Of a stretch of DNA of 64,000 nucleotides, positions 51,034 to 63,863 are shown in pieces; position 1 is the first letter of the stretch; each line of letters starts with the position of its first letter. The notes under the pieces are model-generated. The model was given only the letters and a program-made list of their open reading frames with translations, was not told the origin of the DNA and made no database searches. Source of the DNA: Agaricus subrufescens (lineage: Eukaryota; Basidiomycota; Agaricomycetes; Agaricales; Agaricaceae); NCBI GenBank assembly GCA_029945375.1, contig CM057059.1, positions 930,001-994,000 of the forward strand, read 5' to 3'. Both the position numbers and the translations under genes were made by a program.

Positions 51034-53516
51034 ATGCCTACCATAGTGTGTACGGCAAAAGTATCCTGCAAGAAACTCCCTGGCTTGCTCGAGCTCACCG
51101 ACTCCCACCTCCAATGGACTCAGGAAGGTGCAAAGGGCCCTTCAATCCGTCTCCCCCGCCCCGAACTCTCTTGTGAGTGCCAGGCTGATGACGCACTTTC
51201 TGGCTTTGACTGTGCTCTAGCATTGTTCTGCAGTAAAGAGGGCGCACCCCAAGTCAGACTTAAGATTGCCCTCTTTACAGACGAGAATGGTCACAATTTC
51301 ACGTTTGTCTCGTCTAATGCTCGTAATGAACGCGACAAGTTCAAAAAAGAGTTGACACAAATCGTCGGAACTAACAAGGCCATTGCCGATGCTGGAGGTC
51401 GAAAACCCATAATATCCACACCTGCACCTATCGCTGCTTTGCCTTCTACACCTACGCATAAGCTTTCTGCACCTGTTTCCAGTGCCTCAACGCCCCGACC
51501 TTCAGGTGGCGTTCCCACTATCCCTGTGTCTCGGGCCGCGTCTGTCGCGAGTGAACAACGAGGATCTACTCCAACCATTATCGGCAGCGACCCTGTCAAT
51601 GATTTCAAGCTCCGGAAAAAGGTCTTATTAGGCGATACTGACCTCGCGGCACTTCACAAGGACCTCGTCATCGGTGGGCAAATTACAGAAGCTGAATTCT
51701 GGGACGGGAGAGAGGTAATTTTCCCTTCTTTCGTTCTTATCTATTCGGTAGTTACATATGCAATAATAGCATCTATTACTCGCTCAATCCGCGACGGACA
51801 GCCAACGGAAGGGTAAGCCAGGTCAATTAGTCGATCCGCGACCAGAGACAGTCGATGGTGGAGAAATCAAGATTCGAATTACCCCGCAACTTGTTCATGA
51901 TATCTTTGACGAGTATCCTGTGGTGGCCAAAGCATATAGCGAGAATGTTCCCAGCAATGTAATACCGAGTTTTAGAAGGAATGCTTTTAATGCTGACTAT
52001 ATTTGATAGCTGACTGAAGAACAATTTTGGAAGCGATATTTCCAGTCCAAGTTATTCAACGTACATCGAGCATCTATCCGATCCTCGGCTACTCAGCATG
52101 TTGTCAAAGACGACGACATTTTTGATAAATACCTAGAGAAAGATGATGACGGTAAAATTCATGTCACTAATTTATCAAATCATCTGTTGACCAATTGGTT
52201 TTGACAGAAATGGAGCCTCGACGACAGAGAGCAGATCCTGTTGAAGCGTTGATTGACCTAGCCGCCACTCTAGAAGACCACGGAGAGGTGTGATTTGATA
52301 AATTCTCTCGCCTTGTCAGTCCTTTGACATCCTACGCTTAGACTGGCAACGAGAAAGATATAACAATGCAAGCTGGGCGACAACGAGGTGCTCTCCCTCT
52401 GATACGGAAGTTCAACGAGCATTCGGAACGTCTCCTGAATTCTGCTTTGTACGCGGCTGCACTTTTATCCTGACCATTCTTATGTATGTTTCATTACAGG
52501 GGTGAAATCCCTCCTGCCAAACGACGGCGGCTTGATCCGGGAGAGGTGAGTTAACGTAGGCAAACTGTAAGAGGCTTTACTAACGCATTTATCTAGGATC
52601 GTTATGCACCGATCGAACTAGATGATCTAAATGATTCTGAGGCAACCGCCGGGATCCTGTTGGAAATGAAAGACCGTCAACGTTATTTCGAAGGCCGGAC
52701 AGCTGGCCAAACGGCAGAAGATGCAGCAATAAAAAATGCGGGTTCTTATTCGGTCCTTCTACAACTTCTATAAGCTGACACGACTTCATCAGAGCTTAGA
52801 TTACGATGCTATCCTACGTGAAATAAAAGCCAATATCCAAAGTTGGGGCGTCAACTTGACACAAGTAAGCCTTCTGCCATAATTATCTGCTCCGGCCGAC
52901 TCAATGAACCCCACTCGATGTCCAGCTGAAAATCGAACGTAAAGCTGGTGACAGTGCGTTGATGGGGATGACACAGAACGTTGCGGCGTTACTCAACGTC
53001 AGATCACGAAAAAGTGAGAGCATGAACACAATCTATTCACTCCTTCACATCTTCACTTCACAATGTCAAAAATCGCTTCCGTTATGGCAAATCACTGACC
53101 CTTTTCTATTTAGATGACATTCCTGATGGCTTCTTCAGACAGATGACAACATGCCAGACGGCAGCTAATGAATTCCTCCGACAATTTTGGTCAGCGACCT
53201 ATCCTCCACCGGTGGATTCATCAATTCTTTCAATCGCTACTCCAACACAACGGGCTGCCAAAGCAGCTAAAATGATCGGTTACTTGGCGAAGACGTCTGA
53301 AAAGGTTGAGGCACTAGTGCGAATGGCCCAACAACATGGCGTCGATGGATCTCGAGTTGAACAGGTAAGGGCGTTTTACCGTAGTCCATCCGCTTGTTTA
53401 TTTATGGATGAATGTCTGTCGGTACCTAGGCCATGAGACCTTTACTCAACGCGGTGGATCATGCCTTACAATTCCACCGCAGCAAGAAGCTCCAGCCTCC
53501 TCCTGCCCGAAGATGA
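51034..53516 (+). CDS. TFB1: TFIIH core subunit Tfb1 (p62)
   Basis: About 690 residues in many exons. The N-terminal PH-like domain is MPTIVCTAKVSCKKLPGLLE, LTDSHLQWTQEGAKGPSIRL, then the strand block QVRLKIALFTDENGHNFTFV. Two BSD domains follow: LLGDTDLAALHKDLVIGGQI with TEAEFWDGRE, then VPSNLTEEQFWKRYFQSKLF. The middle has DRYAPIELDDLNDSEATAGI. The C-terminal three-helix part includes FFRQMTTCQTAANEFLRQFW and TSEKVEALVRMAQQHGVDGS. The domain order matches Tfb1/p62, the TFIIH core subunit that contacts transcriptional activators and TFIIE through its PH domain and couples transcription and nucleotide excision repair. The ATG at 51034 starts the PH domain directly, so I chose it over an earlier non-ATG extension. 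It ends convergent with the Coy1 gene. Confidence 0.93.
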
Positions 53517-53717
53517 TGCGGGCCTTCACGTTGGCATTTTTTTTTTTACATTGACACTTGTTTCTCTCTCTCTTTCGGCAGCCTTTCCTTAAGTTGTAGT
53601 TCGCACTCCAACGTTTCTGGTCCTCGCACACGTTCATAGACCTTTATACCATGCAGCATCTGTCACTATGATCCCATTAATTGTATAGCATAAATATTAC
53701 ATGTTCATCATATAATT

Positions 53718-53730
53718 AAAAAAAAAAAAA
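53718..53730. repeat. A13 homopolymer
   Basis: Thirteen consecutive A residues between the convergent TFB1 and COY1 genes, close to the COY1 stop. Useful as a possible variable site; no function is implied. A second A13 lies in a COY1 intron at 54506-54518. Confidence 0.7.
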
Positions 53731-53782
53731 GGGCACAAAAATGATGCAAAGAAAGACGAAAGCGAATAAACCGATCAGACCT

Positions 53783-56700
53783 CTACGAACCATATGGCCT
53801 CGGCGATTTCTGCAACCGTGAATCCGGCGAACCCGTACACTCATACATAGTGTACATGACTAACAAATGCAACGAGAAGGCATACAACACAAAAAAGGTT
53901 CTTGCCCGGCGATTCCCCAAGATCGATCTGGTGAATACAAGAACTCCTCTTTCGATAGGATTCAGGTTCTGGTATGCCCGAGTTGCTTCCTGTTGGATAT
54001 GTAAGCGAAAGAGTTTAGGCAAGGTAATTATAGAAAAATTTTAATTTTAGTTGTGGTTCAAAAGCGCTTTAGAGAGAACCCGCGGAGGAAACCGCGTCTG
54101 GGTGAATTCATACCCCTAAATTTATTGGATTTTTTGGAATTTCCAAAAAATACGAGATTTCCGATTTCACTAAAGTAGTCCGATACAAAAACACTCACCC
54201 TTCCTCTGAATGCCGCAAAGGGATTCATAGCTTCTTCATATCTTGCCCTGTACGCACTCATGTCATCCCGACCGGATGGTGCAGGGAGAGGATCGAGTTG
54301 GGATACAGGTGGACGCGATCCGGCCTCTTCCCGATAGCTTTGCATATATCGAACCTTTTCATACAGTTTCAGATTGTCGTCTTGCAAGCTTTTAATTTCT
54401 GAACGAAGTTCTGATGTGATCTGATACTGCTTCCGTAATTCCTATAGGATTCAGATTTAGTTGAATACCGATATCTTTAACCATGTGTTGACCAGAACAG
54501 AATACAAAAAAAAAAAAACGAAGCCAAAGGGAGAAATGCGGCAAAAAGAAAAAGATAAAACACAGGGACGTAAGGTTTGACTCACCTCTTCCAATTCTGC
54601 ATTTCGCTGTCTGAATCTGTCGCGTTGGCTAGTAACAATGGGGAGAATCGAAGTATCGGCAGATGGTGTGAATGGGATAGGCGTCGACCTTGCCGAGCTT
54701 GAATTGGGCCCCTGAAACCGATCTTGATTAGCATCAAGGAACATGGAAACATTCGCAGAGAAAACGCTAGGCCGTGTTAATTAACATGACGATATGGCAC
54801 CCACCGTAGGTTTCTTGGCGATTTCCAGGCCCGCCAAAACATCTTCGGCAGACATATGAGTACTGTCACCGTTAACTTTTCGATCGCTAGAGCCCATGGA
54901 CAGGAGATCGTTCTCAAGTTTCTCATTAAGGAGTTTCTGTTTTTGCAATTCCGAAGTCGCACTTTCTAGTTGTGTTTGAGAAGCTTCAAGGGAAGCTTCG
55001 AGCTCGCCATGGAGGATCTATATGCCGGAGCGAAAGACACGGACGTGATCAGTGGCGGTTGTCTTGGCAGCCCAATAATCGACATACACGGAACCTTGTT
55101 AATTCCTCAAGAATACGTTTGTTCTTCGTCGCGAGGAGGACTTCCAGTGATTTTCCATGTTTAGAGTTTGCCTTCTCGGCGTTAGGATTAGGCAGGCGGA
55201 GGTCGTCATCATCCTCTTCTTCGGCACTCTCCTCTGACGCGTCTTCAAGGGCAGCAAATTCAACATACTGCCGCAAAGCGTGCCATTCAGTCTCCCGAGC
55301 TAAGAAGGGAGAAAAAGGAAATACATGCCTTCATAATTTCTAGTTCCCGCTTAATCTCATCGTAATCATGGAAGTTTCTGAGTTTCTGCCTGAGCTGATC
55401 GACGTCTGATATCTATCAGAAATGTCACTACTCAGAGGCCCTGCACTGATAACGGAAAAGCCCACCTTCTTCTGAAGTTCGCGGCTAGACTCTTCAACCC
55501 TTTTGTTGGTGGTAGCTTCTAGTTCAGCTGACGCAGAGCGCTGTTGTTCAAGGGCACGAGACAGCCGTCCGGTCTCGGCTTCTAGGTCGGAAATTTGTGT
55601 TTCAAGCCCCCGTACACTACGAAGGGGATTCAATCGCTGAAGAGGGTTCATCGGCGAAGCAGTACTTACCGGTCCGACGATTCACTATCACTCTTCATGG
55701 CTTCTATTTCTGCTCGCAGTAATTCCTTCAAACCAAGTTATCACACATTCAAATGCCAATACGACAGCAGGACAAACATTTCTACGTTCGACTGTGGCAA
55801 CTCTGCTCGTGGCAGCCTCTAATTCCGCCACCGTCATGTCCAGCTCGGCTAGTTTTGCCACAACTTCTTGGTCTGTGATCAAGTCAATACCAAAAAAATG
55901 CGCTATTTCGAACGCCTTGACGTACCCTGCCTTTGACTGTGATCCAATAGCTTCGCCTGGTTTGTCTCATTAGACATGCGGAGATCTTTCAGTTGGTTCC
56001 TCGTTAAGGTTAGCTGACGTTGCAAGTCCTGCTCGCTGGCGAGGGGTATCATGAATACAAAGGAGACCTAGAGGTAGCTTGTCCGACTCCTTACCGTTCT
56101 TCGTAATTTCGTAGTTTCTCGTCATACGTTGCGTTTAGTTCGTTGGCCTTCTGGACAACTTTCTCCTGGATCATGTCCTCCATCTGGAGTGCGCATTAAC
56201 GACGTCCTGGGATGCTGGCGGAAAAAGTCAACGTACCTTGAGCTCCAGGGACTCGACTTTACTCTCCAGTTTCTTCTTTGCTGATTCTGCAGAAGAAAAA
56301 TCATCGACGCGTTTCTTGAGCTCAGCGTTTTCCTCGCGGAGGCGTTTCAGCTCGGATTCTTGTTCCAAGGCTTCAGCAACCTTTACGGCTTGGTCCTATC
56401 TCAGCTATTAGCAGATTTTACACGAACACTGAGAGAATACAGACGCACGACAGCGGTCTCAAGAAGAGGATAAGGGTCCGGCGCTTCGGCGAGTATTTTG
56501 TAGACGTGCAGGAAGGCATTCTCAGATGCTTTTGACCGTTTTGTGAGATTGTCTATTTCAGCCTGGTATGCTGAGTAGGAATGAGATGGCGGATTGACAG
56601 CAATCGAAACGGAGATAGTACCTTTGAGCAGTCCTTTGAATGCATTCAGCTTCTCCGCATCAGGAATCTTCCTGAATTCTTGGATAACGCATTAGCACAT

Positions 56701-56936
56701 TCATTGTACGTACGCACACGACGGCTGCACCTTTCGTTTTGTCTGCGAGGGCCTTGCGTCCGATGACGCTTTCCTTCTGGTTGTCAACGACCTCGATGCC
56801 CTGGGCATCAAGTGTCCTCTGCAACTCGGAGAGATTTATTTCTAAATACGAGTTGAGCAATACCACGAGTTTCTGGGAGACGCGACAGACCTCGCCATGT
56901 TGCCAAGGCACCGGAGAAATTCGATTCGTGAGACAT
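53783..56936 (-). CDS. COY1: Golgi coiled-coil protein CASP/Coy1
   Basis: Long multi-exon gene, about 750 residues. The start was settled by splicing: MSHESNFSGALATWR joins through a GTCTG donor (the intron ends TTTAG) to EINLSELQRTLDAQGIEVVD, the conserved CASP N-terminus. Then QKESVIGRKALADKTK, LNAFKGLLKAYQAEIDNLTK, RSKASENAFLHVYKILAEAP and YPLLETAVDQAV, followed by more than 400 residues of heptad coiled coil. The C-terminus is the CASP/Coy1 anchor: NPIERGVLVFTRSILGNRRA, RTFFVLYAFSLHLLVMYTMY, then a short tail. CASP is a type IV (tail-anchored) Golgi tether that shapes intra-Golgi retrograde transport. The transmembrane helix and its Tyr before the end are intact. It lies divergent from the mitochondrial uS9m gene, 95 bp between starts. 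Confidence 0.93.
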
Positions 56937-57031
56937 GGAGGAGACGCAGAAGAGGCGCAGTGCAGCAGACGGGGGGTGGGCACGTGACGTCTACTTCCTG
57001 GCCTTCGCGTGCAGCAGGCTTTGGCGGCGCA

Positions 57032-58125
57032 ATGAACCTCAGCCTCCTCCGCCAGTCCCTGCGCTCGCCCCGCGTCTTCGCCAGGTCTGTCTTCGTGCCC
57101 CCCTCCCAGCTCGCCGCCGCCCAGTCAGAGCCCCCCCGACGGTTCCGTCCCCCAAAGCCCGCACCCGAGTCGACCAACTTTTACACCGCCCGACCCGTCT
57201 ACTATGACCAAGTCGCCTCCCTTGAAAAAGCCATCGCAACCACGCGTACTTCTCTAAAAAATCTCCACCTACTTCCTCTGCCCGACTTTGCCCGCCAGAG
57301 TCTTCCTCCCCTCCATCCGGTATGGAAGAATCAACAAGAGATGGCTAGTGACTTCCAGGACAAACTCACGACAACCCGTTACCGCCGAGTAACTAGACTT
57401 TTGAACCAGCTCAATGACTATCATCGAATAGCCAATACCGCCGGTCACCCGACGCTCGCAACCGGCATTTACAAAATCATCGAGTTATTCGAAAGCGGCA
57501 ACAAAGCCGCCATGTTAGCCCGCGGAAAAAGAAAAAAAGTCGCATTGGACCAGTACGGAAGGTCTTACACAGTTGGAAAGCGCAAGACCAGTGCAGCGCG
57601 TGTCTGGATGATTCCCATCCAGCAACCTCGCGAACAACTCCCTCAGGACTCGCCCGAGGTTCTTTTAGGTCTGGATGACCTACCCAGGAAACCGACAGTC
57701 ACACCAGCCACAATTCTTGTCAATAACATTCCCCTCAACGAATACTTCCCTATTCCCGCAGACCGTGAACGCGTGACTCGTCCACTCAAAGTCGCCGGGG
57801 CTTTGGGTGCCTACAATGTTTTCGCACTCGTACGTGGTGGAGGAACGACCGGCCAATCGGATGCACTTGGTCATGGTATTGCCAAGGGTCTTGTGGCACA
57901 CAATCCCAAATTCGAGACTATTTTCAGGAGAGGTAAGTCCATAATTACTCGTAGCCCGCTCACCGCTCATCGTCTTGCCACAGCCAAGCTTACGAGACGC
58001 GATCCCCGTATGGTCGAGAGGAAGAAGACTGGCATGGCCAAGGCTCGCAAGAGGGTACGTTCCTTGAGTCTCATTGTCCGCCGCTCTCCTCACATCTTCT
58101 ATAGTATACCTGGGTCAAGCGTTAG
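57032..58125 (+). CDS. MRPS9: Mitochondrial small ribosomal subunit protein uS9m
   Basis: Three exons, about 330 residues. The N-terminus MNLSLLRQSLRSPRVFARSV is Arg/Ser-rich and free of acidic residues, a plausible mitochondrial presequence. The C-terminal half is the uS9 domain: ALDQYGRSYTVGKRKTSAAR, VWMIPIQQ, ILVNNIPLNEYFPI, then VFALVRGGGTTGQSDALGHG, IAKGLVAHNP, AKLTRRDPRMVERKKTGMAK, and after a last intron YTWVKR. The GKRKTSAARV and GGGTTGQSDALGHGIAKGL motifs are universal in S9. uS9 reaches the decoding centre with its basic C-terminus (ending KR). A frame open upstream of 57032 to 56897 is antisense to Coy1, so the downstream ATG is preferred. Confidence 0.93.
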
Positions 58126-58358
58126 AGCCCTTGTCGGCTTCTCTTATTATTACTTATGGTCTATCGCATCTTACAATAATACTTATTTTTTTTTACATCT
58201 ACAGATGAGAGATATATTAAAGAATATGACCACAGTAACAATTAACACTTCACACATAGGTCCTCGTAATGCCAAAACAGGAATATATGTACTGACAATA
58301 AAGATAAACTGGAATGACTCGACGATGGTGCCCCAAAAACCCACAAAATTCAATGCGA

Positions 58359-61300
58359 TTACTGGAACCAGATTTGCTGCACCTCCGACTGAGCAAACGA
58401 CACATTACATGCTGGGCACTTTCGCTGTCGTGTTTGGATGCGCTTATCCACGCAGTCCTTGCAAAAAGCTTTAAAACGTATTAGCAGATGTCCATGAATT
58501 AACATGTTTACACTATACGCACTGTGCATACACTTCGTGATGACCGTTGAACGGAAATTTATCCGACATGTCGAACATTTCAATATCGTCTGGCGTGTAC
58601 TCTTGAGCATTATTCTTTAATAACGAGCGATGAGGATGCGCACCTTCAAATTTTCGGCTTCTGAACTCTCCGCTGTTGTAGGAGCCTCCTTGGCCCTCGC
58701 CATTTGTCTTTCCAAGTCCCTCTTCGACCGAATCAGCTCATCCTCCAGTTGCCGTAGCTCCGTTCTCTTGGCCTCATGCTCCTGTTGGACAGTCTTATAT
58801 GCGTTCCGCAACTGTAACCAAGTCAATGAAACAGAACGTGAATAATCCAAGATCAACCTACATGTTCGGTTCGATGTTTATCCACCTCTACTCTCGAGTA
58901 CAGTTCGGCAAGTGACTTTTCTTGCACTCGGTGTGTCTCCTTCATGGATTCGATGATCTTCTTCTGCGTAGCAATCTCTTTCTCCAGAAGGTTCTACCAT
59001 TCACACGTTAGCACAGCTCCAAACGCCAGGCGCATACAAACTCACAATTTGAGCTTGGAGACTCCCCTCAGTATCAACCAACTTTTCGACAGCTTTTCCT
59101 TGCTTCTCTAACATCCTCATGAAACTCTTCTTCTCGATCTCCATCGCTTCCTTATCTCGCATTGCCGCATAATATTTGTTTTCCGCTTTAGCTTTCTGCA
59201 AATATCATGTCAGGAACTTATACATGAGACACCGACCATCACCTACATCCATAGCATTCTTCGATAAACGCTCCTCCATCGCAGAAAGATCAAACACTTT
59301 GCTTTTCACTTGGCGGTCGAGAGCTTCCCAAGCACTGGATAGTTTCTCTAATTCTGAATATAGCGACTTCTCTGCCTTATGGGAGTTGAATGGTGTCAGT
59401 ATCGTCAGACATCACAGTTAAACCATCCAGCTCACTTCACCACGCTGCATCTCGAGTAACCGTAATTTCTCCGCTTCCTCCTCCTTCTCCCGTAACACTC
59501 GCATCAGATCAGATAATTCTGGCGACGAACTTCCAATTAATGCACGATATGCCTCCAGTTCTTCCGTCAATTCGAGTATCTTCTGATAGGACGCCGCCTG
59601 ATACTCCGCATGCTTCTGCATATCATCTCCATAGGAAGATATCGTCTGTTCCAACGCTGTGACTCGATACTCCGCTTGCCTAAATCTGAATGAGAACGAA
59701 ACCGGACACAAATGCCGTTACACACTTCAGCTGTTCTTGAGCGATTTGGTATCGTTCCTTGGCGTGATCGTCTCCATGCAAATACGTCAACAGTAGCCGC
59801 TTGTCTCCAGTGTGCGCAGCAAGATGAGCTTTACACTGATTGATCTCCAACTCCAGTTGTGATATGCGCTCCTGATCCGATTCAGCATTATTGCATTAAG
59901 GAACAGAGAAAGCTACTTGCTGCACGGCTTTCGGCCAGAAGCTTCAGTTGTTCGAAAGACGCTGTTTTGACGGAATCTTTATGACGCCTCTCCAGCAACT
60001 CGGCATTTTGCTGATCTCGCTGCTCGCGGAGTCGAGCATTGTCTGCGTCACGTTTTTGAAGCATTGTTTGTAGTTCTTGGAGTTGTTTTGTTGTTCCGGC
60101 CTGCATCCATGTCAGAAACAAACGATGTAGAGGAATTAAGGTATATACCAAAAGTTCTTCATCATGTCGCTCCATATTTGCTGTTAAGCGGGCCACCTCC
60201 TCCTCGAGCACCATGGTTTGCTTATACTTTTCCCCTACATCGGCATCCAGTTTGAGGGCGAATGATACAACATCCTTATACGCGTTACTTTCAAACACAT
60301 TTTCCCCACTTTCTTTTAAACGCATCTATGATTGGTCGAAAAATCGTAAGCCATTCGTAAAAGGTGAAAAAAGAAACGAATTATTACCTCTGCTTCAAGC
60401 ATCACGCATCGATCGTGATATGAGGCGACCTGCTTTTCTAGCTCCGTAATTTTATGTTCGCGGTGCTTAATTTGTTGCTCTAAAACTGTAGCATCATACA
60501 TATCATGAACACCATTAACCGGGGTTGGTGAGGGCGTAGATGAGTGCTGAGCATAAATCAGAAGAGAAGCGTGAATAAATTGGTCAAGAACTCCCACCAG
60601 AATACCGAACCACTCACAGAAGGAGAGGACGGCTTTTGCTGCAGCTCCTCTGTCCCATCTCTCTGAGCACTCTTTGCCTTGCGGGCCTCCAACGCTTGTA
60701 TGGTTTTGCTGTGTGCACGCTCGTATCGATTTTCTGCAAGCAGGAGTTTCTTGTGATAAGCTTCTCGTTCGTTACGAGTCTCTTGGAGCTGAGAGCTAAG
60801 GTGGGCTACTTCAGATCGAAGGGCAGCAACCTAACAAAACAAGTCACTTGACAGGTTCTCAGGCAAATGTCGGAGAGTGAAATTACCGTTGTAGCTGTCC
60901 TTTGAGCCTCGAGATAGTTATTATTATCGAAAAGACGAAAGGGTGATTGTTCTCCGAGACGGACAAAACTGCTGACGAGTGTCCGTGTAGCATTCACTTT
61001 ATCCTCGAGCGCCGCTATGAGGTCTTCCGAAGAATGCTCTGGTAGGTGTCTCGCAAGATCAAAAAGTTCTTCAGAAAAAGTTAGCGAATACGCAGATCGT
61101 GAAGCAAAGATGGAAGAAGACCTTCTGTATTGAAGTTGACCTGTGGTAAGTCTTCAGGTTTGACGAGGAGGTGGATTGTCTCGATGAGCTATGGCAGGTG
61201 AAGAATGAGACTAAAATTATTACAATGGAGTAAAAAAAGACTTGCCTGAGACCAACATGCAACGATGGCAGCGTAGCCAGCCTCACATGTATTTTTGCGA

Positions 61301-61591
61301 TGCTCGAGCTCTGCGATACGGGTCTGACTCCGTTCGTTCTCGCGTGAATAGTGGCGCATCCGGCGAAATATTGCCTCTTTCCTGAAGAGCTGGTAAGATA
61401 TGCATTGAGCCAGCGCAGAGGATGTGAAGAAAGGGGTCGCGTATTACCTCTAGGTTGTCAAGACTGGGCTCATCGTCGGCAACACCGTTGGGCTGGGGAG
61501 TGCCATTGGCACTGACTGTAGCACGCTTCTTGTTGGACAGTATGTCGTCCTCGTCGTCTATATGCGGTCTCTTGCGAGAATCTAAGTGCAT
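58359..61591 (-). CDS. BRE1: E3 ubiquitin ligase Bre1 (histone H2B ubiquitination)
   Basis: Long minus-strand gene, about 850 residues in many exons. The N-terminus SRKRPHIDDEDDILSNKKRA is a family hallmark; then residues such as PSLDNLEVIRDPFL. The middle is continuous coiled coil (e.g. LEQQIKHREHKITELEKQVA, YKQTMVLEEEVARLTANMER). The C-terminus is a RING: LKCSTCRINFRSTVITKCMH, then TFCKDCVDKRIQTRQRKCPA, CNVSFAQSEVQQIWF, the Bre1 signature. It monoubiquitinates histone H2B with Rad6, needed for H3K4 and H3K79 methylation. The exact start is uncertain: the nearest ATG (61591) gives MHLDSRKRP, whereas the family usually begins M-x-SRKRP. It follows the allantoicase fusion gene on the same strand, only 90 bp past its stop. 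Confidence 0.93.
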
Positions 61592-61681
61592 TTGTTGTAG
61601 AAGGTACAGGGAGGAGAGCAAGGTGGCCAAACAGTTCCAACTCGCGGATGACCAATTTCACAGCCCGTCCTAATTGGGCAG

Positions 61682-63863
61682 TCACTCTATTTGTAGTCTA
61701 ACCCCCTCCACCCGCTCTATTTCACAGTCCAGTTTGCTCCCGTCCCCGATCTGCGTCTCTACGCATGCGAAATCCAGGCTCTGGGTCGTCTGTGAGTCTA
61801 CTATTCCCCGCGAATCGCATCTGCGCACCTTTCCTAGCACTGTCATCGGTTGGTCTGTTATATCACAGTTTGTCAGAAGTCACAATCATACACCGCTTAC
61901 AATGCAGCCACTCACGCCAAACGGCAGTGTTGTACACCACTCCCTGTGCTGTTGTAGCCAAAAACGCCCGCACTGTACTCAAGTCGGGTCGATCATCCTC
62001 CCCGTTCTTCGCTACCACTACCATATACTTGTCTGCTGTCTCACTCAGGCCTTCTCCGGGCCCGTGGCCCATGGGAATGAAGGCTTGCTTTGTATATGGG
62101 TGGCGTTCCAGCGCCGTGAGATTCACAGTCCCATCCGCCCCGATCTCTTCCAGTGGCTTGCAACGATATACGGATATTCCAGCTGTTGCCCCAGCATCTG
62201 CCGGGTACGATGAAGACAACAGCGATAGCTTGTGGAACTTGCTTGCCGTGCCGTCGTTAGCAGACGTAATTTGCGTACCTTTCGGCTTCGCATTGTGGTC
62301 ACCGTAAGCCTGAAGGACCTGGCCAAATGATGCGAAAGCTTCTGGAGTCAATGGGAGTACAGGAAGCGTAGCTATCTCGGTTGATTTTAGCCGCGGCGAA
62401 TGCAAAGCTTCGGGAGCGGCCGATAGGTTGGCGTTTATAGCTCCTACGGGTGGTTCAACCATTGCTGCTGGTGTGTCAGTTTGCCGCCCAGTGATTCGTA
62501 CGCGCTTCAGTCCCCCATCGGGGTGTATTGTAACCCTCACATGAGTAAACTTCCTGTCTTCCACATTTTCTAGCTGGAAGTAGTGCTGCCTGTGAGGACC
62601 CAGCTTAGTTCTGGGTAGGATCAGTATCCACTTCAATTCCTCATCCTGCTGCGCCTTCCAATCAATATCATGATCGCTAAATAATGCATGTAGTTCACAG
62701 CTTTCCGGGAAGTTGCCCTTGAAATGTGCTGTATCGATTTCTACGTGCTCAAGATAGCCCGCTGCCCCCCTGCAAATCAATGGTCATGAATACACGCTTA
62801 AACTGATGAATCACTAGCACACACAATTTGATAATCACCCAGTCCTTGTGGCCTTTGGCTCTGGTGCGCTTTGTCTCCCAACCATCACCCATATTCTTTC
62901 CGCGCCCTGGAAGAATGAGGTTAGCACCAACTCCGAAATGCTGGTCAGACACAAAGTCCACGCGGCCGCCTGCAAATACATGTGCCAAATCAAATGACTT
63001 ATCCGATGGGTGTACAGGCGTTACATGACCGTAGACACGGAAGCGAGCCTGGAGTCAAACGTTGAGTCTAACACCTGTTGAGTATATTGTACCAACTCAC
63101 AATACCTCCGTCAGGGTACATATTTAATTTCACATAATTGACTCTCTTCGTCTGCGTGATAGAGAAAAGGTGGCGAGAACTAGGCCCTAGGGGTGTCCTA
63201 GGAAGAATCTCATCCCACTAGGAGGTCCGTGAGCTATGTGTGCAGCGAATTGAACGCAGAAGCACCTACACGAGAATCTTTATGTTGTGGATCGCCATCT
63301 GCAGCATACAATGCTTCTACGGAAACTTCTGGGGCCTCGTTTCCTGATCACACGAGTCAAACCCTGAGCCGAACAGGTGGTGTAGGTCGAGAACACCTAC
63401 CGTTGAAGTTTGATGTATCGATATCGAAACCTACGACGGTGCCAGGAGCACCTAACTCAATAATGCACCTACGTGACGGGGTTCGGCCACGGACGCTGAG
63501 GACTTGCAAATGATCACTTACCAATCATAATTCTGATTGTGACGGCGAGTTTCCCAGCCGCTGTACAGTGCACCGTTCGGTCCAAACTGCCCTTTCATGC
63601 TAGGAGCAGGCTAATCGTATCAAATCTGTGAGCGCAGTCTGCTAAAACTAAGTTGGTACATACCTCGACTAACAGCAGATGGAAAGCTTCAGCGAAGAAC
63701 TCATCGGAAACAGCGACGATACGACCACCAAGGGCGACGCTCGAAAGCTCTTTACCATGTGTCAGGTCACACGAGTGGATGGGCGCAAACGGAGGACCTT
63801 CTCACCTGTCGTGGACGAGAGGATCTTAGAAAACTGGTCGAGGGAAATAGGTTTGGGGATCAT
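61682..63863 (-). CDS. Allantoicase fused to ureidoglycolate lyase (bifunctional)
   Basis: About 570 residues in roughly nine exons. Residues from [19 protein letters not shown] through to about residue 370 are a full allantoicase: [107 protein letters not shown] and [20 protein letters not shown]. From about 62390 down to the stop the protein is a ureidoglycolate lyase: [63 protein letters not shown], then [20 protein letters not shown]. Known biochemistry: allantoate to ureidoglycolate plus urea, then to glyoxylate plus urea. Both parts appear intact. Frame is continuous over the linker (about 20 residues, 62390-62450). Confidence 0.92.

Noticed and set aside
57039..57239. Minus-strand frame antisense to the uS9m N-terminus
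   Set aside because: Low-complexity shadow of a GC-rich coding exon.
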